Shown here piece after piece: positions 8,511 to 16,600 of a stretch of DNA of 64,000 bases. The notes under the pieces were generated by a model that saw nothing but the letters and a program-made list of their open reading frames with translations, was not told the origin of the DNA and did no database searches. The stretch is from Ornithinibacillus bavariensis (lineage in GTDB: Bacteria > Bacillota > Bacilli > Bacillales > Amphibacillaceae). The DNA is taken from assembly GCF_050433565.1 (NCBI RefSeq), contig NZ_JBNPWZ010000002.1, positions 503,829 to 567,828 of the forward strand. The letters run 5' to 3'. Position 1 is the stretch's first letter; every line of letters begins with the position of its first letter. The position numbers and the translations under genes are program-made.

Positions 8511-9728
8511 GTGGATAATATAATTATTAGTTGGAAAAATCCTATTCGATTGTTAACCTCCGTTGGATTGGCTAGAGTTGGAGATTTTATTTATTTAGTC
8601 GCAATAAACATCCTAGTATTTCAGATGACTGGTTCAGCCGCAGCGGTTGCGGGTTTGTGGGTAATTGGACCGATGGTTAATTTGTTAACCAAGTTTTGGA
8701 CAGGGAGCTTTATAGATTATCGAAGTAAGCGCAAGATTATGATTATAACTTATATTTTCCGTGCTTTTTTGGTATTTTGCATTCCTTTTTCACCAAGTAT
8801 TTGGTTAATTTATCTCATTTTAGTTTTCTTAAGTGTTGCCCAGTCATTCTTCCAACCTTCCTCCATGACATATACAACACAATTAATTCCTAAAGAGATT
8901 AGAAAGCGTTTTAATTCTATAAATTCATTAACATCTTCTGGTGCTTTCATTATCGGACCTGCAATAGCTGGGGCATTGATTCTCGTTACTAATGTCAATA
9001 TTACATTGGTGATTAATTCAGTTGCATTCTTACTAGCTGCGATTCTATTGCTTTTACTACCTGAAACAGACAATTTTGAGAAAAATACTGCACCCAAGCT
9101 ATCGTTTAAGCAAATAAAGGATGATTTTACTGTAAGCATAACTTTTATGAGGGAAAATAGTTATGTGGCATTTGTCTATATTTCCTTTTTGGCAACTACT
9201 ATTTTTACATTTGCCATGGATACGCAAGAAGTTGTATTTACGCAACTTGTTGTTGGGTTAACTGAAATGGATTATAGTATGTTAATTAGTATTACTGGTA
9301 TTGGAGCAATAGTTGGTGCATTCTTGGTGTCAATCTTTACAAAAGGTATTTCGATAAGACTATTAATTATTACAGGTATTATCATGCAAACAATAGGTTA
9401 TTTAATTTATGCTTTTTCTTGGTCTTTTTTATCAATTGCTACGGGTTTTGTTATTCTAGGTTTTTTTAACACTTTCTTAAATACTGGAATCGTCACATTT
9501 TATCAGAATAATATTCCCGTGGATAAGATGGGAAGAATAACGAGTATTTTCCAGCTTTTCCAAAGCAGTGTACAGATAATATTTGTTTTATTAGTGGGAG
9601 CTGTAGCTGAATTAATTCCACTTCGACTAACGATTATTATTCTATCAATTTGTATGTTAGTAGTAGCTATAATCATTACGGTAGCGGTATTACACCCTGT
9701 AAAGAAAGGGTATTTCAAAGAAGCTTAA
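8511..9728 (+). CDS. MFS efflux transporter (macrolide-efflux MefA-like)
   Basis: A 405-residue, 12-helix major facilitator. The loop after helix 2 has the motif GSFIDYRSKRK, a version of the MFS motif A seen in drug exporters such as MefA and related proteins. The GTG start follows GTGAGGG. It heads a run of four same-strand genes with short gaps (MFS, AadK-like, GNAT, NUDIX), three of which are families that modify or export drugs. This suggests a small resistance island or operon, though no drug is identified by sequence alone. Confidence 0.85.
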   Translation: MDNIIISWKNPIRLLTSVGLARVGDFIYLVAINILVFQMTGSAAAVAGLWVIGPMVNLLTKFWTGSFIDYRSKRKIMIITYIFRAFLVFCIPFSPSIWLIYLILVFLSVAQSFFQPSSMTYTTQLIPKEIRKRFNSINSLTSSGAFIIGPAIAGALILVTNVNITLVINSVAFLLAAILLLLLPETDNFEKNTAPKLSFKQIKDDFTVSITFMRENSYVAFVYISFLATTIFTFAMDTQEVVFTQLVVGLTEMDYSMLISITGIGAIVGAFLVSIFTKGISIRLLIITGIIMQTIGYLIYAFSWSFLSIATGFVILGFFNTFLNTGIVTFYQNNIPVDKMGRITSIFQLFQSSVQIIFVLLVGAVAELIPLRLTIIILSICMLVVAIIITVAVLHPVKKGYFKEA

Positions 9729-9741
9729 AAGGAGTATTAAG

Positions 9742-10623
9742 ATGAGAACGGAAAAAGAGATGCTTGATCTAATTTTAGATGTAGCAAAAAATGATAAACG
9801 AATCCGCGCAGTATATATGAATGGCTCAAGAACAAACCCAAATGTGCCAAAAGATATATTTCAAGATTTTGATATTGTGTATGTGGTGAAAGAGACGGAA
9901 CCATTTATTCATAATGCACAATGGATTAGCGTATTTGGTGAGCTACTAATGGTACAGGAGCCTGAAAAAATGGATAAGGAAATAGGCGAAACTGTGGATT
10001 TAAGCCAGAATTACGGTTATTTAATGCTTTTTTCGGATGGGAATCGTATTGATCTACATATCCAAACGAAAGACTATATGTTACGTACCTATAAAGGGGA
10101 TAGCTTAACGATGCCCTTACTTGATAAGGATGACTGTTTACCACCAATTCCGAATGCATCAGATAAAGATTACTGGATTACGATGCCAATAGAAGCAGAA
10201 TATTTTAGCGCGTGTAATGATTTTTGGTGGTGTACGCAGAACGTAGCTAAAGGTATATGGAGAGAGGAGCTACCATATGCAAAGGAGATGTTTGAAGCGG
10301 CAATTCGTCCAAGAATTAATCAACTAGTTTCTTGGTGGATTGGAATACAGCATGATTTCCAAATTTCACCCGGGAAGATGGGGAAGTATTTTGAAAACTA
10401 CTTACCAAAGCCATATTGGGATATGTATCGTAGTACTTACGCTAATGGAGAATATGAAGAAACTTGGGAAGCGCTTTTTGTCGCATGTGAACTATTTCGA
10501 TTAATAGCGATAGAAGTTTCTGAAAGCTTATCCTTTAAATATCTTTATGAAGAAGATAGGAACATGACAAGATACTTAAAGAGAGTGAGAGAGCTTCCGA
10601 AAGAAGCAGTTGACATTTTTTAA
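9742..10623 (+). CDS. aadK: Aminoglycoside 6-adenylyltransferase (AadK-like)
   Basis: A 293-residue nucleotidyltransferase that transfers AMP from ATP to the 6-hydroxyl of streptomycin-like aminoglycosides. The N-terminus carries the polymerase-beta-type motif NGSR...FQDFDIVYVV, where the two Asp bind Mg-ATP. The C-terminal part (FWWCTQNVAKGIWREELPYA and WWIGIQHDF) matches the ANT(6)/AadK family, whose usual length is 280-300. An AAAGGAG site precedes the ATG, 13 bases after the MFS stop codon. Chromosomal AadK enzymes are common in bacilli, so acquisition is not implied. Confidence 0.9.
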   Translation: MRTEKEMLDLILDVAKNDKRIRAVYMNGSRTNPNVPKDIFQDFDIVYVVKETEPFIHNAQWISVFGELLMVQEPEKMDKEIGETVDLSQNYGYLMLFSDGNRIDLHIQTKDYMLRTYKGDSLTMPLLDKDDCLPPIPNASDKDYWITMPIEAEYFSACNDFWWCTQNVAKGIWREELPYAKEMFEAAIRPRINQLVSWWIGIQHDFQISPGKMGKYFENYLPKPYWDMYRSTYANGEYEETWEALFVACELFRLIAIEVSESLSFKYLYEEDRNMTRYLKRVRELPKEAVDIF

Positions 10624-10642
10624 TAGATTGGAGCGGGAATAA

Positions 10643-11128
10643 ATGCATCTATCTTTAATAAAAGCAACGGTTGAGGACGCAGAAATAATATTGAATATGC
10701 AAAGGAGAGCATTTATGCCATTATTAGAAAAGTATCAGGACTACGATGTTAATCCTGCAAACGAAACGATTGAAAGAGTAATGGAGAGGATTTTGAATCG
10801 GAATGGTGGCTTTTATAAGATAATACTAGATCAGCAAATAGTAGGTGCCATTTGTATTTCTCATCGAGATGGATATGAGTGGATAAGTCCAATGTTTATT
10901 TTGCCTGAATATCAGGGGAAGGGAATTGGACAAGCCGTCTTAATAGAAATAGAATCTATGTTTCATAACTCGAAGGTTTGGCAACTAGCTACGATTCAAG
11001 AGGAAGAGAGAAATTGTTACTTGTATGAAAAAATGGGTTATGTCAGCACTGGAATATCTAAGGAAATAAATGATAAGGCGACACTAATCTATTATAAAAA
11101 GGTAGCGGAGGATTATCATGGAACCTAA
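10643..11128 (+). CDS. GNAT family N-acetyltransferase
   Basis: A 161-residue acetyl-CoA-dependent acetyltransferase. The acetyl-CoA loop is seen in PEYQGKGIGQAVLIEIE (a Q/RxxGxG/A motif), followed by the NCYLYEKMGYVSTG segment usual near the GNAT C-terminus. The substrate is not predictable. It lies 19 bases after the aadK-like gene and overlaps the NUDIX gene by 11 bases, so it is part of the same operon. Confidence 0.88.
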   Translation: MHLSLIKATVEDAEIILNMQRRAFMPLLEKYQDYDVNPANETIERVMERILNRNGGFYKIILDQQIVGAICISHRDGYEWISPMFILPEYQGKGIGQAVLIEIESMFHNSKVWQLATIQEEERNCYLYEKMGYVSTGISKEINDKATLIYYKKVAEDYHGT

Positions 11129-11735
11129 TTGGCTTAAGTGGGCAAAAGAGTTACAGGCAATTGCCCAGGCTGGTTTAACATACTCAAAGGATAAATATGA
11201 TTTGGAAAGGTTTGAAGAGATACGAAACATTAGTATCGAGATGTTAGCAGAACGAACGACATTGGACAAGGAAATAATTAGAAATCTGTTTGCCAATGAA
11301 ACTGGGTATGCTACGCCAAAGGTAGATATTCGTGCAGTGGTTTTTCACAATGGAAGGCTATTAATGGTAAAGGAAAATACGGACAATAAGTGGGCTTTAC
11401 CTGGTGGGTGGGCAGATATTGGACTTTCGCCAAGTGAAGTTGCTATTAAAGAAGTAAAGGAAGAGTCTGGATATGATGTTAGAGCAGTAAAAATGTTAGG
11501 CGTTCTAGACAAAAAGTGTTATCTCCATCCGCCTTCTGCCTATCATGTTTATAAAATTTTTATCCAATGTAAGATTATAGGTGGACACCCGAAAATAGGG
11601 TTAGAGACTAGTCAAATCGGTTTCTTTTCGGAGGAGGATATCCCCGAATTGTCGGAGGGGAGAAATACGATTACACAAATTAAAATGTTATTTAATTTCT
11701 TAAGGTGGCCTAATAAGGAAGTATTTTTTGACTAG
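11118..11735 (+). CDS. NUDIX hydrolase with N-terminal NUDIX_N-type helical domain
   Basis: A 205-residue protein. Residues 1-60 form a helical cap (WLKWAKELQAIAQAGLTYSK) of the kind attached to ADP-ribose/nucleotide-sugar hydrolases in bacilli. The NUDIX box lies at about residues 103-126 (GGWADIGL..., KEVKEESGY), with the catalytic Glu pair intact and the usual Arg replaced by Lys. It hydrolyses a nucleoside diphosphate linked to another moiety. It is the last gene of the MFS-aadK-GNAT-NUDIX run; no clear terminator follows. Confidence 0.88.
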   Translation: MEPNWLKWAKELQAIAQAGLTYSKDKYDLERFEEIRNISIEMLAERTTLDKEIIRNLFANETGYATPKVDIRAVVFHNGRLLMVKENTDNKWALPGGWADIGLSPSEVAIKEVKEESGYDVRAVKMLGVLDKKCYLHPPSAYHVYKIFIQCKIIGGHPKIGLETSQIGFFSEEDIPELSEGRNTITQIKMLFNFLRWPNKEVFFD

Positions 11736-12182
11736 TAGGCAAGGTGAACTTATGATTGAATTTGTAGGTCTAAGCATATTCAGATTGCTGTTCATGTAAT
11801 TAATCGCAAAGCTTTAGCAAGCAGTATGATGGGAGAATGTTTGAGGAAAAGCATTCTTCAGTATGGAGATATCGTTGTAGTGGAATAGTGGTAGTTTTAT
11901 TACTAGTAGTATCATATGCCCCGGTCCATAACATCATTCTCAATTGAGTAACTAGCTGATAATTCCAGACACTCTTGCTCTTTTTCTATGTTCTTTATAG
12001 CTTTCCGGTAGTTGAGTTATTTAGATTTAGAAAGTCAGAAAATCTCATTATAAATAATTACGTTCAACAAATAGTACTAATTAATTGGGAATTCATGTGA
12101 AAAAAATGATACAATAGAAAAAGTATATAAGTTGATGGAGCTTTTTTTATTAGGAATGTTAGAAGGGAATTTATGACGTAAC
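11736..12182. other. 447-base intergenic region, no convincing gene
   Basis: The region separates the NUDIX gene from ctaB. It holds a 36-codon frame at 11837-11947 (MFEEKHSSVW..., one hydrophobic stretch VVVLLLVVSYAP) whose GGGAGA is too close to its ATG, so it is at best a gene remnant. A TACAAT at about 12109 could be the -10 of the ctaB promoter. Nothing else was recognised. Confidence 0.5.
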
Positions 12183-13079
12183 ATGAAAAACTATCAAGAA
12201 GTAAAGCATATATTGAAAAATACAGTTAAAACAGGAATTGTTGTGTCGAATTTAATACCAATGTTTGCCGGCTTAACCTTGGCTATGTTTACATATGGAT
12301 ATGGGTTAACAGAAAAAATTCCTGAAATGATTTTGGCTGTTATTGGTACTGCACTAATCATTGCATCGGCCGGGGCATTTAATAATTTATATGATCGAGA
12401 TATAGATGCAATCATGGAAAGGACAAAAGTTAGACCTACTGTAACAGGAGAAATTGGTTTTAAAACTACCCTTTGGTTAGGGATTATCATGATGATTATT
12501 GGGGTAGGAGCATTAGCATTTACGACATGGTTAGCTGCATTTTTAGGGTTTTTAGGTCTTTTCTTATATGTTGTCCCATATACCATGTGGTCAAAGCGTA
12601 GAACGATTTACAATACGGAAATAGGTAGCTTGTCTGGTGCTGTACCACCACTTATCGGTTGGGCAGCAATCGAACCAAATATAGTACATCCAGCGCTATT
12701 AGGATTATTTGTGATTGCTATTCTTTGGCAAATGCCGCACTTTTATGCAATAGCGATTAGAAGGCATGATGATTACAAGGCAGCGAATGTGCCAATGTTG
12801 CCGGTTGTCAAAGGAATTAGAAGGACCTACCTACAGACTAATTTTTATCTTATCATTATGATTTTAGCTAGCTTTCTATTAGGTACATTAAGTATTGGTC
12901 TGATGTTAGTAGGATTACTTTTAGGCGGACTTTGGTTGATTTTAAGCATCACAAGTTACCAACCAGAAGACTCCAATAAATGGGCTAAATCACTATTCTT
13001 ATTCTCGCTTTTATATATGTCGATCATGTTTATGACGATTATCATATATTCTTTAATGGGTATTATTTTTAAATTATAA
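12183..13079 (+). CDS. ctaB: Protoheme IX farnesyltransferase (heme O synthase)
   Basis: A 298-residue, multi-helix membrane prenyltransferase that adds a farnesyl group to heme B to make heme O, the precursor of heme A for aa3 oxidases. The prenyl-diphosphate site is clear in NNLYDRDIDAIMERT (the NxxxDxxxD motif) and the second Asp site in RRHDDYKAANVPMLP. The length is normal. There is an in-frame stop just upstream, so ATG 12183 is the only start, yet the GAAGGG site is 15 bases away. A two-codon ORF (ATG ACG TAA) occupies the well-spaced position. The product serves the qox oxidase encoded 36 kb away; ctaA is not in the window. Confidence 0.93.
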   Translation: MKNYQEVKHILKNTVKTGIVVSNLIPMFAGLTLAMFTYGYGLTEKIPEMILAVIGTALIIASAGAFNNLYDRDIDAIMERTKVRPTVTGEIGFKTTLWLGIIMMIIGVGALAFTTWLAAFLGFLGLFLYVVPYTMWSKRRTIYNTEIGSLSGAVPPLIGWAAIEPNIVHPALLGLFVIAILWQMPHFYAIAIRRHDDYKAANVPMLPVVKGIRRTYLQTNFYLIIMILASFLLGTLSIGLMLVGLLLGGLWLILSITSYQPEDSNKWAKSLFLFSLLYMSIMFMTIIIYSLMGIIFKL

Positions 13080-13103
13080 AATTAATAATCTGTATAATGA
13101 TTT

Positions 13104-13142
13104 AGAAGGAAAAAGTTCCAATTAGAGCTTTTTCTTTTTTTG
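13104..13142 (+). terminator. Intrinsic terminator after ctaB
   Basis: AGAAGGAAAAAG / CTTTTTCTTTTTT stem around a 12-base loop, with T-rich tail. Confidence 0.75.
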
Positions 13143-13636
13143 TCTTTATAAAGAGGCCCATTCCAATGACATACCCTAGCAATAGGAAATTACTAGAGCG
13201 AAACCGTGTTATCGTTAAAATAGGAAAATAGTACAAGGTAACAGAAATAATACTAAGTCTATTGTTGTGATTTTCCCCAAGTAAATTGTTGAAGCAAGTA
13301 GATTGATGTCTATATTGCATATTAATACAATAAAACGCATTACTATATGATTATTTTTCTTTCCAAAACTAGGAAAGCTCCATAGTAGTGAAAAAGAATT
13401 ATTCGCAATTATATTGATATTATAATAAAAACTATTGTTTTAAAAATCTGTATATAACTTTTTTCATAGTTTTTAAATAGAATGAAATGGGTATAAATAT
13501 TCATTTTTAAATATTCAGAAAAAATGGACATAAATCGACAGGATTCTCCAATGTTAATGTTTTATAGTTACCTTAACAACTAGATTCCTTACCTTCAACC
13601 TGGCATATTATCTATTCTTATGGAAAGGAGGATAGT
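13143..13636. other. AT-rich 494-base region upstream of the large protease
   Basis: No ribosome-binding site precedes any of the short frames here, including a 72-codon minus-strand frame at 13102-13320 that runs through the ctaB terminator. The stretch becomes very AT-rich from about 13420, which fits an upstream promoter region of a secreted-protease gene. I cannot assign a specific promoter. Confidence 0.5.
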
Positions 13637-13678
13637 GTGTTATCATTCATTGAAAATATTTGTGATGGGGAGGAATAG
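13637..13678 (+). CDS. Putative 13-residue leader peptide before the large subtilase
   Basis: GTG at 13637 lies 5 bases after a near-perfect AAAGGAGG (13624-13631). It opens a 13-codon frame, MLSFIENICDGEE, that stops with TAG at 13676-13678. The protease TTG start is at 13681, two bases later, and its own GGGGAGG site lies inside this leader. Such an arrangement could couple translation of the protease to the leader. No homologue is known to me, and an overlapping GTG at 13635 opens another frame. Confidence 0.45.
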   Translation: MLSFIENICDGEE

Positions 13679-13680
13679 TT

Positions 13681-16600
13681 TTGAAAAGAAGAAAACAGGC
13701 AAGAAGATTTAGTGTTATTGCGATCATCTTGATGATTTTCTCGTTATTCACTCCTGCCTTTGCAGGTGCCGAATCAAAAGGAACACCTCACACCTCCTTA
13801 GTAGATTCTAAGGAATTGATTCAGGCAAAAGTGAATCAAAGTCTGCTAGATTCATTTTCTAAAAACGAAAAAGTCACCTTCTTAATCAAATTTAAAGAAC
13901 AAGCAGACCCAATGAAGGTTGCAAAAGAAGCGAGGGCAAATGCTAAAAAGGCAAGTCTATCGGCCTTCAATCAAGAAATTGCCCAACGGTCTGCTGTTAT
14001 TTCTGAATTGAAATCAGTAGCTATAGAATCACAACGGAAGGTTACTAGTTTTCTTGAAGCAGAAGCTGAAAAGGGAAATGCAGAGGATATTAAATCGTTC
14101 TATATAGTTAACGGTATGGCCGTTACAGCAACAAAGGAAATTGCAGAGAAGTTAGCAACTTTTCCTGAGGTAGAAAAAATTCTACCAAACGAAAAGCGTC
14201 AGTTATTTAAGGGACTAGAAGTGCAAGAAACTCCTAAAGTCGGTACTCAAAGTATTGAGTGGAACGTAGATCGTGTCAATGCTCCGGATGTTTGGGGATT
14301 GGGAGTTGACGGTGCAGGTGTGGTCGTAGCAAATATTGATACTGGTGTAGAGTGGGAACACCCTGCCTTAAAAGAAAAATATCGTGGCTACAATTCTGCA
14401 ACCGGCCAAGTAGACCATACGTATAGCTTCTACGACCCAGTAAATGGACGAACTACACCTTATGACATTGATGGGCACGGAACACATACGATGGGAACAA
14501 TGGTTGGTAGTGAGCCAAGTGGTTCTAACCAAGTTGGGGTTGCACCAGGTGCAAAGTGGATTGCTGTACAAGCATTTACTGCTAATGGTGCATATGATGA
14601 TGATTTACTTGCTGCAGCAGAATGGATTATGGCTCCTGGTGGAGATACATCCAAGGCTCCAGATGTTGTCAACAACTCATGGGGTGGTGGCCGTGGTATC
14701 GATGAATGGTATTTACCTACGGTTATAGCTTGGCGTGCAGCGGATATTTTCCCTGCATTTGCGGCAGGTAATACAACACTAACAAATCCAGGAGGACCAG
14801 GATCTGTAGCATCACCTTCAAACTATCCGGAATCATTTGCTGTCGGAGCAACAGATTCTAATGATATGCTTGCTAGTTTTTCATTAAGAGGTCCATCACC
14901 ATATGGAGAGATTAAGCCTGATATCTCAGCACCTGGTGTTGCAGTTCGATCTTCCTATCCGGGAGGCGGATATGCAAGTGCAAATGGTACCTCAATGGCA
15001 ACGCCTGCAGTTGCTGGTGTAGTAGCTTTATTAAAGTCAGCGAACCAGAGTTTAGAGGTGGATCAGATTGAGCAAATCATCATAGATACTGCTGTACCAA
15101 GAACAGACAGTCAATATCCAGATAGCCCTAACCATGGATATGGATATGGATTGATAGATGCTTTTGCAGCGGTTTCTTCTATTGCTGACGGTTTAGCTAA
15201 GGTGCAAGGTCAAGTAACCATGGATGGAGAAGATACAGAGGCACCAGTCTTTGAACATGCGGCTCCATCTGAAGCTTACTCTGGACTTGATCTAGAACTA
15301 AATATTCAAGTGAGTGATAATGTTAGTGTAACGTCTGTACAGTTACAGTATGGTGACCAGACATTGGATGCAACACGTAAGTCTGGAAACTTCAAATCGG
15401 GAGAATATCAAGTAGTAATTCCTGGTGAAGCACTAGAAGTAGGTACATTCACTTATAACTGGGTAATTAATGATTTTGGAAATAACGAAGTAGTTAGTGA
15501 CTCATATCAAGTTGACATTAAGGCAGGGATTACAAATGGCTACTTTGATGACTTCGAGTCGAAGCCAATGGGATGGCAAAAAACGGGAACCAATAATGTG
15601 TGGGAATGGGGAGTACCAACTTCTGGACCTAACGAAGCATATTCTGGTGAAAACGTTTATGCGACAAACTTAGCTGGTGACTATAGTAGTAGTATGAATG
15701 CATCCCTAATCATGCCACCAATCGATGTTGCAGAAGGCGAATCCTATCTGCAATTTAAGAGCTGGCACAGCTTTGAATACAGTACTTCCGGAACAGCTTG
15801 GGACTACGGTGAATTAGTCATTTCGAATGACATGGAAAATTGGACAACCCTAGAACGATTTGTCGGAGCTTCTGAAGGTTGGTTAAGTAAGGAGTTTGAC
15901 TTATCAGATTATGCTGGTCAACGTCTATATGTCGGATTCCATACTTACTCCGATGGAAGTGTAACAAGACCTGGTTGGTATATAGATGATGTTGCCCTAA
16001 CGGAAGACTCTATGTACAATCAAGATGCTGTTGCACCGACTTTCGAACATTCTGCTCCAGGCCAAGCATATAAAAACATGGCACTTAGCTTAAGTGTAGA
16101 TGTTCAAGATGATTTAAGAATTGGTGGAGCAACACTTCATTTCTTAAATAGTGATGGCGAATGGCAAGAGCTTGAGGCAGAGTTGAGTTCTGGAAATGAA
16201 ACAGAAGGGACGTTCTCGGTAATTGTTCCTGCTGAACATGTAAGTGGTGATTCTTTCACATATAAGTGGGGCGTGCGCGATTATGCACGTAATACTGTTG
16301 AAAGCGAAGAGTATGTTGTGGCTCTAACGGAAGGGATTACTGTTGGATATTCGGAGGACTTTGAGAATAACCCAGAAGGCTGGACATTAATTGGTAGCAA
16401 GAATGTATGGGAATTAGGTGCACCTACCTCTGGACCAAATGGTGCTGTTTCCGGTGAAAACGTATATGCTACTAATCTTGCTGGAGATTATCCATCCAAT
16501 ATGAATGGAACTTTAGTTATGCCGGGTGTGAGTGTTCCTGAGGATGGAGCATATCTACAATTTAAGGACTGGCATATTTTTGAACAGTCTTCTACTGGAA

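Noticed and set aside
8511..11735. MFS-aadK-GNAT-NUDIX run as a mobile resistance cassette
   Set aside because: No transposase, integrase, flanking repeats or base-composition shift was seen. AadK-like genes are normal on bacillary chromosomes.
11837..11947. 36-codon frame with one hydrophobic stretch
   Set aside because: The GGGAGA lies too close to the ATG and no homology was recognised; mentioned only as a possible remnant in the intergenic entry.
13102..13320. 72-codon minus-strand frame after ctaB
   Set aside because: It runs through the ctaB terminator, lacks a ribosome-binding site, and its composition is unlike the neighbouring proteins.
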